Assembly: GCF_017255295.1 (NCBI RefSeq)
Contig: NZ_JAFKDE010000006.1
Span: 1-64,000, forward strand
Direction: 5' to 3'
DNA: 64,000 bases
From: Nitratireductor aquimarinus
GTDB taxonomy: Bacteria > Pseudomonadota > Alphaproteobacteria > Rhizobiales > Rhizobiaceae
A program made the translations under genes and the position numbers. Under the pieces are notes generated by a model, which was given only the letters and a program-made list of their open reading frames with translations, did no database searches and was not told the DNA's origin. This document shows positions 44,034-56,184 of this stretch, one piece after another (positions within the stretch are counted from its first letter, which is position 1; every line of letters starts with the position of its first letter).

Positions 44034-45863
44034 ATGTTTCAGTCTTTTGATGTCACCGCCGATTCCAGCCAGGGCATATCCCGCGTTGGACGGCTCCGCG
44101 AAGCGCTCCTGAAGGCCAATCTGGACGGCTATCTCATTCCCAGGGCGGACGAGCATCAGGGCGAGTATGTCGCCCCCTCCTCGGAGCGGCTTGCCTGGCT
44201 CACCGGCTTCACCGGCTCTGCCGGCGCTGCCCTTGTCATGAAGGACCGCGCCATTCTCTTTGTCGATGGCCGCTACACGCTTCAGGCAGCGGAACAGACC
44301 GATCCATCCACCTTCACCGTGGAAAGCCTGATCGAGAATCCGCCCAAGGCGTGGATCGGCCAGAACGCGCCGAAGGGCGCGCGCATCGGCTTCGATCCCT
44401 GGCTTCACACGATTGTCGAACTGCGCGCGCTGCGAAAGGCGGCTGCGGCGCGCGGCGTCGAAATGGTGCCGGTCGATGACAATCTGGTGGACAGTATCTG
44501 GGATGATCGCCCCGCCCCGCCGCTTGGACCGGCGCGCATCCAGCCGAAGGAATACGCAGGCGAACTGGCGAGCGCCAAGCTCGAACGGATGGCCGAGACC
44601 GTGCGCGAAGGCGGCGCGGACTGCACCGTTCTGACAGATCCGTCATCACTCGCCTGGGCGTTCAACATTCGCGGTCAGGACGTGCCGCACACCCCGCTCG
44701 CGCTCGGCTTCGCGCTGATCCCCGGCGAAGGGCGTCCGATCCTGTTCATCGACAAACGAAAGCTCGACCGGGAGACCGAAGCCTATCTGACGCAGCTTGC
44801 CGATTTGAAAGCGCCCTCCACGCTCGACGACGTGCTGGCCGAGCGCGCCGAGGGCGGCAACGCAATCGGCCTCGACCCGGTGCTGGTCGCCGAGCGGTTG
44901 CGGCAGGTTGCCGAACAGGCCGGCGGAAGCATTGTCGATCTGGGCGATCCCGCCCGCCTGCCCCGCGCCATCAAGAACGCGACGGAGCTTGAGGGCGCGC
45001 GCACGGCGCACCGCCGCGATGGCGTCGCCATGGTGCGTTTCCTGAGCTGGCTGGACCGGCAGAACCCCGGCACGGTCGATGAGATCAGCGCCGTGCGCAA
45101 GCTGGAAGAAAGCCGGGCGGATACCGGGCAGGAATTGCAGATGCCGCTGCGCGACATCTCGTTCGACACGATTTCCGGCGCCGGCCCCAATGGCGCGATC
45201 ATCCATTATCGTGTGACCACGAAAACCAATCGCACGCTTGGCCAGAACGAGCTCTATCTGGTCGATTCCGGCGCGCAATATGAAGACGGCACCACCGACA
45301 TTACCCGCACGGTGATTTCCGGCACGCCAAATGATGAAATGCGCGAGCGCTACACGCGGGTTCTCAAGGGGCTGATCGCGCTCACCACCGTGCGCTTTCC
45401 CAAAGGCACGCGCGGCATGGATCTCGATCCCTTCGCGCGTCACGCCCTCTGGCAGGCCGGGCTCGACTATGCCCATGGCACCGGCCACGGCGTCGGCTCC
45501 TATCTTGCCGTTCACGAAGGGCCGCAACGGGTCGCCAAAACCGGTACGCAGGCGCTGGAAGCCGGCATGATCCTCTCCAACGAGCCCGGCTATTACAAAC
45601 CGGGCGGCTATGGCATTCGTCTGGAGAATTTGATCGTCGTCGAGCCTGCCACCGCAATCGAAGGCGGCGAGATCGACATGCACGGTTTCGAAACACTCAC
45701 CCTGTGCCCGTTCGACCGCCGTTTGATCGACACCGCCCTGCTCTCAACGCAGGAGCGCGCCTGGCTCGATGCATATCATGCGCGGGTGCGGGACATGCTC
45801 TCGCCCCTGCTCTATGGAGAAGCGCTTGGCTGGCTGGAGAAAGTGACCGCCCCGCTCGATTGA
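44034..45863 (+). CDS. Xaa-Pro aminopeptidase (M24B, aminopeptidase P)
   Basis: A 609-residue enzyme of the long aminopeptidase-P type, three-domain as in eukaryotic cytosolic APP. Creatinase-like N-domains cover residues 1-310 (LTGFTGSAGAALVMKDRAILFVDGRYT). The M24 catalytic domain has the metal ligands: two Asp in LVDSGAQYEDGTTDITRT, His in GTGHGVG, and Glu in SNEPGYY and GIRLENL. It removes N-terminal residues before proline. Length is near the family norm. It is convergent with azlD. Confidence 0.95.
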   Translation: MFQSFDVTADSSQGISRVGRLREALLKANLDGYLIPRADEHQGEYVAPSSERLAWLTGFTGSAGAALVMKDRAILFVDGRYTLQAAEQTDPSTFTVESLIENPPKAWIGQNAPKGARIGFDPWLHTIVELRALRKAAAARGVEMVPVDDNLVDSIWDDRPAPPLGPARIQPKEYAGELASAKLERMAETVREGGADCTVLTDPSSLAWAFNIRGQDVPHTPLALGFALIPGEGRPILFIDKRKLDRETEAYLTQLADLKAPSTLDDVLAERAEGGNAIGLDPVLVAERLRQVAEQAGGSIVDLGDPARLPRAIKNATELEGARTAHRRDGVAMVRFLSWLDRQNPGTVDEISAVRKLEESRADTGQELQMPLRDISFDTISGAGPNGAIIHYRVTTKTNRTLGQNELYLVDSGAQYEDGTTDITRTVISGTPNDEMRERYTRVLKGLIALTTVRFPKGTRGMDLDPFARHALWQAGLDYAHGTGHGVGSYLAVHEGPQRVAKTGTQALEAGMILSNEPGYYKPGGYGIRLENLIVVEPATAIEGGEIDMHGFETLTLCPFDRRLIDTALLSTQERAWLDAYHARVRDMLSPLLYGEALGWLEKVTAPLD

Positions 45864-45882
45864 GCGGGTTCGGTTCGGGCAT

Positions 45883-46182
45883 CTAACCAAGCAGGTGGCG
45901 GAGCAGAATCAGCACCGCCGCCGATGACAGAAACATCGGCATCATACCGCCCGTCACCAGCGAAACGGCGATGCCGGTCACAAGGGCCGCCGTTTCGGCC
46001 ACACCGCCATTCATCGCCGCCGGTGCGACCAGTGTGGTCAAAACCGCTGCGGGAACCGCATTGAGGCCCGCCTCCACACGCGGATGAATGCGCTCGAAGC
46101 GCGACAGCACCACATGGCCGCCAACGCGTGTCAGAAAGGTCAGGAGTGCGCCTGCCAGAATGATCCAGACTGTCGTGCTCAT
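45883..46182 (-). CDS. azlD: AzlD-type branched-chain amino acid transport subunit
   Basis: A 99-residue membrane protein with about three or four hydrophobic segments (WIILAGALLTFLTRVGGHVVL and AAVLTTLVAPAAMNGG). It matches AzlD, the small partner of AzlC. Its ATG overlaps the azlC stop codon in ATGA, so translation is coupled. The long upstream open frame through the azlC gene is a shadow. Confidence 0.9.
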   Translation of the reverse strand: MSTTVWIILAGALLTFLTRVGGHVVLSRFERIHPRVEAGLNAVPAAVLTTLVAPAAMNGGVAETAALVTGIAVSLVTGGMMPMFLSSAAVLILLRHLLG

Positions 46183-46907
46183 GACTTCTCCTTCCCTGCC
46201 CGCGTGCCCGGCGCCACGGCAGCGGCAAGCGCCACACCGGCGATGGCTCCGATCGAAACATGCCAGGGCGAGCCGACCGTGCGATACGCGATCACCGATA
46301 CAACGGCGCTCATCAGCACCACCGGCAGCCAGAAAGACCGCTTGCGAAAACTCATGACGAGGCCGAGGAAATAGATCGGCAGAAGGAAGTCGATGCCCAG
46401 CGCCTGCGGATCGGGCACCAGATTTCCAAACAGCGCGCCAACCCAGCCTTCCGCCACCCAGCACAGATAGAGCGGCAGTGCGGAGCCCATATACCAGCCG
46501 AAGGTGATCTTGCCATGTGTCTCGCCACGGCGCTCGGCTTCCGCAAAGACCGGATCGGCCAGCAGGAAGAACCCCATCAGACGCTGCACCGGCCCCCAAT
46601 GCGCAATGCGCCTGCCCGTGGTGGCCGAATAGAGCACATGCCGGAAATTGACGGCGAAGATGGACAGGACGATGAGCCATGGCGCAACCTTCTGGCCAAA
46701 CAGGTCAATGCCGACCATCTGGCTCGCGCCCGCAAAGATCGTCGCGCTCATCAGCACGACTTCGAACGTGGTGAAACCGTTTTCGACGGCCAGCGCCCCG
46801 AACAGGAGGCCGAACGGCATCGCCGCGACGACCACAGGCACGCTGTCGCGCAACCCATCCATAAATTCGCGCGGAGGCGCATCTTCTCTGGCAATTTCGA
46901 CTGACAT
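46179..46907 (-). CDS. azlC: AzlC-type branched-chain amino acid transport subunit
   Basis: A 242-residue inner-membrane protein. About seven hydrophobic segments and the family motif VAAMPFGLLFGALA plus FAGASQMVGIDL and NFRHVLYSA identify AzlC. With AzlD it exports branched-chain or related amino acids (or azaleucine) in characterised bacteria; substrate here is inferred from the family. The ATG at 46907 is preferred over the adjacent upstream TTG. The ilv genes in the same window are metabolically related. Confidence 0.92.
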   Translation of the reverse strand: MSVEIAREDAPPREFMDGLRDSVPVVVAAMPFGLLFGALAVENGFTTFEVVLMSATIFAGASQMVGIDLFGQKVAPWLIVLSIFAVNFRHVLYSATTGRRIAHWGPVQRLMGFFLLADPVFAEAERRGETHGKITFGWYMGSALPLYLCWVAEGWVGALFGNLVPDPQALGIDFLLPIYFLGLVMSFRKRSFWLPVVLMSAVVSVIAYRTVGSPWHVSIGAIAGVALAAAVAPGTRAGKEKS

Positions 46908-47022
46908 CAAACCCTCAAAAGCGCGACCCTAGGTCAGCAGTGCTGACCAGTCACGTGAATTCCTTTGAACCACGGACCAGTGAATACCGAAGCTGACCTG
47001 ACGCATCGAGCTTCCAAGGGTT

Positions 47023-48106
47023 TAGAGCGTTGCTGGCGCTGCCCGGATGCTCAGGCATGGATCCTCGGGTCAAGCCCGAGGATGACGACGGGGGATGGTG
47101 TCCAGTCCAGTTCGAATACGGTTGCGTACCAGCGTCAAAACACACTCGTCATCCTCGGGCTTGACCCGGGGATCCATGCCAGAACGCCACGACCGCATAA
47201 TCACCCAGCCAAAGACGGCCAGCCGCACGGTGCGCTTCAAACAGTGCACCAGCGACGACGCGCTGTTTGAAGCGCATCGTTCTTTCAAGGGGGTAGAGCG
47301 TTGCTGGAGCTGTCCGGATGCTCAGGCATGGATCCTCGGGTCAAGCCCGAGGATGACGACGGGGGATGGTGTCCAGTCCATTTCGAATACGGTTGCGTAC
47401 AAGCGTCAAAACACACTCGTCATCCTCGGGCTTGACCCGGGGATCCATGCCGGATCGTCACCACCCATGATCACCCAGCCAAAGACGGCCAGCGGCACGG
47501 TGCGCTTCAAACAGTGCACCACCGACGGCGCGCTGTTTGAGGCACATCGTGCTTTCAGGAGGTTAGAGCGTTTCTGGAGCTGTCCGGATGCCCGGGCATG
47601 GATCCTCGGGTCAAGCCCGAGGATGACCACGGGGGATGGTGTCCAGTACAGTTCAAATACGGTTGCGTACAAGCGTCAAAACACACTCGTCATCCTCGGG
47701 CTTGACCCGGGGATCCATGCCAGAACGCCACGACCGCATCATCACCCAGCCAAAGAAGGCCAGCGGCACGGTGCGCCTCAAACAGTGCACCACCGACGGC
47801 GCGCTGTTTGAGGTGCATCGTTCTTTCAAGGGGTTAGAGCGTTTCTGGAGCTGTCCGGATGCCCGGGCATGGATCCTCGGGTCAAGCCCGAGGATGACGA
47901 CGGGGGGGTGGTGTCCAGTCCAGTTCGAATACGGTTGCGTACCAGCGTCAAAACACACTCGTCATCCTCGGGCTTGACCCGGGGATCCATGCCAGAACGC
48001 CACGACCGCATAATCACCGAGCCAAAGACGGCCAGCGGCACGGTGCGCTTCAAACAGTGCACCACCGACGGCGCGCTGTTTGAAGCGCATCGTGCTTTCA
48101 AGGGGT
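47023..48106. repeat. Four tandem copies of a 271-base unit with nested inverted repeats
   Basis: Units begin with TAGAGCG at 47023, 47294, 47564 and 47835 (270-272-base spacing) and end at 48106. Each contains a 33-base inverted repeat (in unit 1, 47054-47086 against 47148-47180, one mismatch; motif ATCCTCGGGTCAAGCCCGAGG) and a 13-bp inverted repeat GCGCTTCAAACAG/CTGTTTGAAGCGC (unit 1, 47232-47244 and 47263-47275). Units differ by a few per cent. Open frames across it repeat the same peptide and are not credible. With the 115 bases beyond azlC this fills the gap to ligA. Confidence 0.9.
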
Positions 48107-48145
48107 TAGAGCGTCCGTTGTGCGTCCGAACAGACGCATGGCGCT

Positions 48146-48148
<3 letters not shown>
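48107..48148. repeat. Solitary hairpin I overlapping the ligA stop codon
   Basis: TAGAGCG...CGCTCTA outer arms (7 bp) with an inner GTGCGTC/GACGCAt stem. The terminal triplet is the ligA stop codon (TAG on the minus strand). It follows the 271-base array directly, in register with the TAGAGCG that opens each unit. Confidence 0.8.
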
Positions 48149-50386
<2,238 letters not shown>

Positions 50387-52060
50387 TCAGGAGGCGACTG
50401 CGTTGCCCTGAAGCAGTTTGTGCGCGGCTGCGCGCGCCTCGTCGGTCACCGTGGCGCCAGCCAGCATGCGGGCGATCTCTTCGCGCCGTGCGTCGGTGTT
50501 CATCACCGAAACGCCGGTCGCGACGCGGTCCGTATCGCCGCTCTTGGCGATCAGGTAATGCGTGCCCGCGCGCGCCGCCACCTGCGGCGCATGGGTCACT
50601 GAAAGTACCTGAATGCGGTCGGAAAGGCGCGCAAGGCGCTGACCGATGGCATCTGCCACCGCACCGCCCACGCCCGTGTCGATCTCATCGAAAACGAGCG
50701 TCGGCGCAGAACCGCGATCCGCCAGCACCACCTTGAGGGCCAGCAGGAAGCGCGAAAGCTCGCCGCCCGAAGCGACCTTCATCATCGGGCCTGCGCGGGT
50801 GCCCGGATTGGTCCGCACCCAGAACTCCACATGGTCGATGCCATCCTCGCCCCGGTCGTCGGCCTCGGTGGCAATCTCCACGATAAACTCGGCGCGCTCC
50901 AGCTTGAGGGCCGGCAGTTCTTCCATGACGGCCTTGCTCAGCGTCAGAGCCGTCTCACGGCGTCGCTGAGAGAGCTCTTCCGCCGCAGCGCTGTAGATAC
51001 CGATCGCAGCCTTCGCCCGCTCCTCCAGCGCGCCAAGGCGCTCCTCACCGGCGTCGAGATCATCCAGATCGCCCACCATGCGGGCGCACAGCTCGGCCAG
51101 ATCATCCACCTGCACATTGTGCTTGCGCGCAACGGCGCGCAGCGCAAAGAGGCGCTCTTCCGTATCTTCCAGACGCTTCGGATCGAACTCGGTTGCGCGC
51201 ATCGCCTCATCCACGCCGGACTGGGCGACATCAAGCGACAGAAGCGCTGAATCGAGCGGTTCGATGATGCCGTCAAGAAGGCCCGGCGCTTCTTCCGCCT
51301 TGCGCTGCAAGCGGCGCAGCAAGCTGGAGAGCTGTGACACGGGTGACGCATGGCCAGACAGCACTTCCTGCGCATCGGAGATGTCGGACGCGATCTTCTC
51401 CGCACGCATCATGTCCGCGCGTTCGCCGGCGAGCACCGCTTCCTCGTCCGGACGCGGATCGATCTTGGTCAACTCCTCCACCGAGGCGCGCAGGAAATCG
51501 GCCTCACGGGCCGCAGCCTCAACACGCGCACGGTGCCGCGCAAGCTCCTGCTCACACTGGCGCAGATCGCGCCATGCGGTGCGCACACGCTCAACGTCAG
51601 GCCCATGCCCGCCAAATGCGTCAAGCAGGTCGCGGTGCATCGCGGCATCGACAAGCGCGCGCTCGTCATGCTGGCCGTGGATCTCGACAAGCTGTCGCCC
51701 CACCTGCCGCATCAGCGCAACGCTGGATGGCTGGTCGTTGATGAAAACACGGGTGCGGCCATCGGCGCTCTGCACACGGCGCAGAATGACGTCGCCCTCA
51801 TCGTCAATGGCGTTCTCGGCCAGCACGGCGCGCACGGGGTGTGCCGCCGGCAGATCGAACACGGCGATCACCTGCCCCTGATTTGCGCCATGGCGCACCA
51901 GTGAGGCGTCGCCACGGCCACCAAGAGCCAGTGAGAGTGAATCGAGCAGGATGGACTTGCCCGCGCCGGTCTCACCGGTCAGAACCGAGAGCCCCGAGGA
52001 AAAATCCATGTCGAGGCGTTCAATCAGGACGATATCGCGGATCGACAGATGAGACAGCAT
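50387..52060 (-). CDS. recN: DNA repair protein RecN
   Basis: A 557-residue SMC-like ATPase that acts in double-strand-break repair. Walker A is LTGETGAGKSILLDSL near residue 33, long coiled-coil segments occupy the middle, and the C-terminal signature/Walker B is SGGELSRFLLALKVVLAD and LVFDEIDTGVGG. The gene starts eight bases after bamD ends, consistent with an operon lpxC-bamD-recN(-ligA). Confidence 0.96.
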   Translation of the reverse strand: MLSHLSIRDIVLIERLDMDFSSGLSVLTGETGAGKSILLDSLSLALGGRGDASLVRHGANQGQVIAVFDLPAAHPVRAVLAENAIDDEGDVILRRVQSADGRTRVFINDQPSSVALMRQVGRQLVEIHGQHDERALVDAAMHRDLLDAFGGHGPDVERVRTAWRDLRQCEQELARHRARVEAAAREADFLRASVEELTKIDPRPDEEAVLAGERADMMRAEKIASDISDAQEVLSGHASPVSQLSSLLRRLQRKAEEAPGLLDGIIEPLDSALLSLDVAQSGVDEAMRATEFDPKRLEDTEERLFALRAVARKHNVQVDDLAELCARMVGDLDDLDAGEERLGALEERAKAAIGIYSAAAEELSQRRRETALTLSKAVMEELPALKLERAEFIVEIATEADDRGEDGIDHVEFWVRTNPGTRAGPMMKVASGGELSRFLLALKVVLADRGSAPTLVFDEIDTGVGGAVADAIGQRLARLSDRIQVLSVTHAPQVAARAGTHYLIAKSGDTDRVATGVSVMNTDARREEIARMLAGATVTDEARAAAHKLLQGNAVAS

Positions 52061-52068
52061 GGTTAGGG

Positions 52069-52935
52069 TCAGCCGCCCAGAATTGCCGCTCCAGCCTTGG
52101 AAATCCAGGAACCGCTGTTTTCACGCGGCTCCAGCCCGCCAGACTGCAGCAATGCGTAGGAATCCTTGTACCACTGGCTGTCCGGGTAGTTGTGACCCAG
52201 AACGGCAGCAGCCGTCTGCGCTTCCGACACCAGGCCCATCGCGTAATAGGCTTCGGTCAGGCGCGCGAGCGCTTCCTCGACATGGCGTGTGTTGGGATAG
52301 CTCTCCACCACACCACGGAAGCGGCGCACGGCGGCAACATATTCACGACGCTCGAGATAGTAGCGGCCGATCTGCATTTCCTTGCCGGCGAGCTGGTCGC
52401 GGGCAATGCGGATCTTGGCTTCGGCATCCGGCACATATTCCGAATCCGGCCAGCGCTGCACAACCTCTTCCATCGCTTCGACGGTGCGGCGCGCCTCGCG
52501 CTGGTCCTGCGTCACATCGCGGATCTGGCGGAAATAGCTCAGGCCAACGAGATACTGCGCATAGGCTGCATCTTCCGTGGTCGGATAGAGCGCCACATAG
52601 CGCTTGCCGCTGTTGATGGCCTCGTCATACTTGCCCTGCCGGTAGTTGGCGAAGGTGTTCATCACCATCGCCTTGCGGGCGTATTCCGAATAGGGGTGCT
52701 GACGGTCGATGGACTCGAACTTCGCGCTCGCCTCCTTCAGCCGTCCGGCATTCATGTTGGCCAGCGCCTGATTGTAGAGCACGTCAGCCGGATCGGTCTG
52801 CTCGACATAGGTCGACAGATCAAGGTCCTTCTCCGCATTACAGGCGGAAAGAAGAAGCGAAACGCCAAGCACGGAAGCTGTCGTGATGGCAGCTCTGCCT
52901 GTCCTGGTCATGCCGGCAACAAAAGTTGAACGCAT
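52069..52935 (-). CDS. bamD: Outer-membrane protein assembly factor BamD
   Basis: A 288-residue lipoprotein of the Bam complex. The lipobox is LLLSAC, Cys near residue 32. Five tetratricopeptide-like repeats follow (for example [21 protein letters not shown] and [15 protein letters not shown]). It assists insertion of beta-barrel proteins into the outer membrane. Length is normal. It is 147 bases downstream of lpxC on the same strand and eight bases before recN. Confidence 0.95.
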   Translation of the reverse strand: MRSTFVAGMTRTGRAAITTASVLGVSLLLSACNAEKDLDLSTYVEQTDPADVLYNQALANMNAGRLKEASAKFESIDRQHPYSEYARKAMVMNTFANYRQGKYDEAINSGKRYVALYPTTEDAAYAQYLVGLSYFRQIRDVTQDQREARRTVEAMEEVVQRWPDSEYVPDAEAKIRIARDQLAGKEMQIGRYYLERREYVAAVRRFRGVVESYPNTRHVEEALARLTEAYYAMGLVSEAQTAAAVLGHNYPDSQWYKDSYALLQSGGLEPRENSGSWISKAGAAILGG

Positions 52936-53082
52936 TTCGCCTCTCGCAAACGGAAAATCGATATCGGAACGCAGTCATAGAGCAAATGACCGCCACGCGG
53001 CAACGCTATTGCCCGCCAATCGTACAATTTTGTGGCACGAGGAAGGAAGCGCAGGCCCTGAACTGGCGCATAAAGCGCAGAA

Positions 53083-54021
53083 CTAAAGCGTCCAGGGCGC
53101 GTAAACGGGTGCGCTGACGGCAACCATTTCCGCACGACGTCCCTGCTCACGACGCGTCGTTTCGACGATCTCGTAGGCAGAATGGTCGGTCAGAAGGTGG
53201 CGCAGTGCAGCCGCATTGAGTCGGTGTCCGCCACGGTAGGAGCGGAAGCAGCCGATGAAACGCGCACCGGCCAGAGCCAGATCGCCCACGGCGTCGAGCA
53301 TCTTGTGACGCACGAACTCGTCAGGGTAGCGCAGGCCTTCCATGTTGATGACCTTGTGGTCCTCACCGATGACAACCGAGTTCTCCAGCGAAGAACCCAG
53401 CGCATAGCCGGCAGCCCACAGCCGCTCAACATCCTTGATGAAACCGAAGGTACGGGCGCGCGCAACCTCTTTGCGGAAGTTCCCGGCATTCAGGTCCAGC
53501 GCAAGCGCCTGCCGGCCGATGGCCGGAGTGTCGAAATCGATATCGACCTCGAAACGCGTGCCGTCATAGGGGCGGAACTCCGCCCAGGAACCACCATTGT
53601 CGACGCGAACCGGTTTGACGACGCGGATATAGCGGCGCTTGACGGCAAGCGTTGCAATGCCGGCCTGCTCGAACGCATCCATGAAACCGATGGCGCTGCC
53701 ATCGAGAACCGGCACTTCGGTGCCATCGATCTCGATCACGACATTGTCGATGCCGACAGCCAGAAGCGCTGCCATGAGATGCTCGACGGTGGCGACATAT
53801 TCGCCGCGGGCATCGCCCAGCGCCGTGCAGAGATCCGTCTGGCAGACTTCAGAGGCGAGCGCGCGAATCACGCGACCGGTGCCGGCCTCGTCGATCCGCT
53901 GAAACACGATGCCCGTGTCAGGCTCAGCCGGAGAAAAGTGAATGGAAACGGGCTTACCGCTGTGAACGCCGATACCCGAGAGAGAACAGCGCGATTTGAG
54001 TGTCGTCTGATATTCGAGCAA
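53083..54021 (-). CDS. lpxC: UDP-3-O-acyl-N-acetylglucosamine deacetylase
   Basis: A 312-residue zinc enzyme for the committed step of lipid A synthesis. Zinc ligands are in ATVEHLMAAL, and in VRHKMLDAVGDLAL (His and Asp). The N-terminal IGVHSGKPVSIHFSPA is typical. The start is TTG at 54021 (MLEYQTT by family reading), with GGGGACC upstream; no ATG is open nearby. A terminator between ftsZ and lpxC suggests an own promoter in the 54022-54242 region, where no clear motif was seen. Confidence 0.95.
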   Translation of the reverse strand: MLEYQTTLKSRCSLSGIGVHSGKPVSIHFSPAEPDTGIVFQRIDEAGTGRVIRALASEVCQTDLCTALGDARGEYVATVEHLMAALLAVGIDNVVIEIDGTEVPVLDGSAIGFMDAFEQAGIATLAVKRRYIRVVKPVRVDNGGSWAEFRPYDGTRFEVDIDFDTPAIGRQALALDLNAGNFRKEVARARTFGFIKDVERLWAAGYALGSSLENSVVIGEDHKVINMEGLRYPDEFVRHKMLDAVGDLALAGARFIGCFRSYRGGHRLNAAALRHLLTDHSAYEIVETTRREQGRRAEMVAVSAPVYAPWTL

Positions 54022-54242
54022 AATGGTCCCCGTAAGCTCTCAAAGGCCTGCGCTCAGTCAAGCGCCAGCACGTCCATGGTTTTCAGGACAACACCCCCAA
54101 AATGCGTCCCACGCCCCGCCTTTAGTTGCGACGGAAGATAATGTCGCCAAATACAGACTCCAAATCACGCTTTCTTACTTCTTGTTACGGCATCACAAAA
54201 ATGAGATTCCGCCATAACGACATGATTTGTTTAATAAATTTT

Positions 54243-54272
54243 AACAAAAAGGGGGATGCGCCGCATCCCCCT
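54243..54272 (-). terminator. Rho-independent terminator of ftsZ
   Basis: A 10-bp stem AGGGGGATGC/GCATCCCCCT with a 3-base loop, followed on the minus strand by TTTTTGTT. It lies 130 bases downstream of the ftsZ stop codon, beyond the composite repeat. Confidence 0.85.
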
Positions 54273-54303
54273 CCCTGACATTTCGTTACAGGCGTTACCG
54301 CCG

Positions 54304-54405
54304 GAGCATCGGACCGAAAAGCGGAATCCGGTTTTCGGTTGATTCCGATGCTCTTCAAAAACCTGGATCGTCCTTTGTGCATCCAATTGGATGCACGGCG
54401 ATCTA
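54304..54405. repeat. Composite two-hairpin repeat, copy 3, overlapping the ftsZ stop codon
   Basis: Hairpin III (GAGCATCGG at 54304-54312 and CCGATGCTC at 54345-54353) is followed after 12 bases by hairpin I (54366-54405, GATCG/CGATC outer, GTGCATCC/GGATGCAC inner). On the minus strand it begins with the ftsZ stop codon TAG in TAGATCG. Confidence 0.85.
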
Positions 54406-56115
54406 GTTGGCCTGCCGGCGAAGGAAAGCGGGAATCTCCAGCTGATCCTCTTCCTGCACATTGCGCTGCTGCGTGGTCAGGCGGCCATGCTCGTCGAGAC
54501 GACCCTGACGCGGCGCATAGAGCTGACCGTCGCTTTCGGGTGCACGGCGCGCCTGCGGGGCTGCCTGACGCAGCTTCGGCTCGCGCGGCTGCTCCGAATA
54601 ACCCTGCTCGGGGTCACGACGCGAAAGACCATGCGTGAGGCGCTTGATCAGGCCCATCGGACCACGATCCTCATGCTCCTGCGCCTGGGCTTCCATCTCG
54701 GCCTTCACGACCGGCGGGAAATCCTCGACGCGCGGCATGCGCGGTGCGGCGGCCTGCGGCTGCGGCTGAACCTGCTCGGCGCGCGGCTGCATCGGAGCCG
54801 GCTGCGGCTGCTGCGGAGCCTGTGCGGCGACCGGAGCCGGTGCGGGCTGCTGCTGTACCGGCTTGGGAGCCGGCGCAGGCGCTGCGGCCTTCGGAGCCGG
54901 CTGAACCGGCTGTGCGCCACGGAAGAGCGAGCTCTGCGGCTGGAAACCACCATTGCTGACGGCAGGACGCGGCGTCGGCGCACGGGCGGCTACCGGAGCA
55001 GGCTCGGCGCGCTCGGCCTCACGGATTGCTTCGGCCACCGGATCGGCAACAACCTGCGGCTTGGCTTCAACGGCTGCCGGACGCTGCATTTCCACCGTAC
55101 GCGGCTGAGCCGGACGCGAAGCGGATGCAGGTGCGGAAATCTCCGCTGCCGACTTGTCGATGCCGGTCGCGACGACCGAAACGCGGATGACGCCTTCCAG
55201 GTCTTCGTCGAAGGTCGCGCCGAGAATGATGTTCGCGTCCGGGTCCACTTCCTCGCGAATGCGGGTCGCAGCTTCGTCCACCTCGAACAGGGTCAGGTCG
55301 CGGCCACCGGTGATCGAGATCAGAAGGCCACGCGCGCCCTTCATGGAGCTCTCGTCCAGCAGCGGGTTGGCGATTGCAGCCTCGGCGGCAGCCATTGCAC
55401 GGCCCTCGCCGGACGCTTCGCCGGTGCCCATCATGGCCTTGCCCATCTCGCGCATCACCGAGCGAACGTCGGCGAAGTCGAGGTTGATCAGGCCTTCCTT
55501 GACCATCAGGTCGGTGATGCAGGCGACACCCGAGTAGAGCACCTGGTCGGCCATCGCAAAGGCGTCGGCGAAGGTGGTCTTGTCGTTGGCGATGCGGAAG
55601 AGGTTCTGGTTCGGGATGACGATCAGCGTGTCAACGCACTTCTGCAGTTCCTCGATGCCGGCTTCCGCCGTCTTCATGCGGCGCTGGCCTTCGAAGTGGA
55701 ACGGCTTGGTGACGACGCCAACGGTCAGGATGCCCTTCTCGCGGGCGGCGCGGGCCACAACGGGCGCAGCACCGGTGCCGGTGCCGCCGCCCATGCCGGC
55801 GGTCACGAAGCACATGTGGGTGGAGGACAGGTGATCGACCAGTTCGTCGATGCATTCTTCGGCGGCGGCCTTACCAACTTCCGGCTGCGAACCGGCGCCA
55901 AGCCCCTCGGTCACGGCAGCGCCGAGCTGGATCAGGCGCTCGGCCTTGGACTGGGTCAGAGCCTGCGCATCGGTGTTTGCGACAACGAACTCGACGCCAC
56001 GCAGACCGGCATTGATCATGTTGTTGACGGCGTTGCCGCCCCCGCCCCCGACACCGAAAACGGTGATGCGTGGCTTCAGCTCGGTAATGTCCGGCTTCTG
56101 CAGATTGATAGTCAT
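54403..56115 (-). CDS. ftsZ: Cell division protein FtsZ
   Basis: A 570-residue tubulin-like GTPase that builds the division ring. The GTP-binding site contains [27 protein letters not shown] (tubulin signature) and [10 protein letters not shown]. Beyond the 320-residue core is a long Pro/Ala/Gln linker and a Glu/Arg segment ending in the conserved peptide [14 protein letters not shown] that binds FtsA. Length is typical of rhizobial FtsZ. The ATG at 56115 has AGGACGAGGACA upstream, and lies 69 bases after ftsA. Its stop codon is inside a hairpin repeat. Confidence 0.98.
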   Translation of the reverse strand: MTINLQKPDITELKPRITVFGVGGGGGNAVNNMINAGLRGVEFVVANTDAQALTQSKAERLIQLGAAVTEGLGAGSQPEVGKAAAEECIDELVDHLSSTHMCFVTAGMGGGTGTGAAPVVARAAREKGILTVGVVTKPFHFEGQRRMKTAEAGIEELQKCVDTLIVIPNQNLFRIANDKTTFADAFAMADQVLYSGVACITDLMVKEGLINLDFADVRSVMREMGKAMMGTGEASGEGRAMAAAEAAIANPLLDESSMKGARGLLISITGGRDLTLFEVDEAATRIREEVDPDANIILGATFDEDLEGVIRVSVVATGIDKSAAEISAPASASRPAQPRTVEMQRPAAVEAKPQVVADPVAEAIREAERAEPAPVAARAPTPRPAVSNGGFQPQSSLFRGAQPVQPAPKAAAPAPAPKPVQQQPAPAPVAAQAPQQPQPAPMQPRAEQVQPQPQAAAPRMPRVEDFPPVVKAEMEAQAQEHEDRGPMGLIKRLTHGLSRRDPEQGYSEQPREPKLRQAAPQARRAPESDGQLYAPRQGRLDEHGRLTTQQRNVQEEDQLEIPAFLRRQAN

Positions 56116-56184
56116 TGTCCTCGTCCTTTCCGCCTTTGCCGCCGCCTGGTCGCCGCCGCGGTCGTCAATTTGGGGCCGCCCCCG

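Noticed and set aside
45883-46680. A 265-codon open frame covering azlD and most of azlC
   Set aside because: Only the last 99 codons are AzlD; the upstream part is the azlC region in another frame, and the ATGA overlap marks the true azlD start.
47095-47811. A 238-codon open frame across the tandem array
   Set aside because: The peptide repeats with the 271-base unit and lacks any start context or domain; it is a consequence of the repeat length being nearly a multiple of three.
47023-48106. Possible CRISPR or tRNA array
   Set aside because: Units are 271 bases with no unique spacers and no cloverleaf; they are whole-unit tandem duplications.
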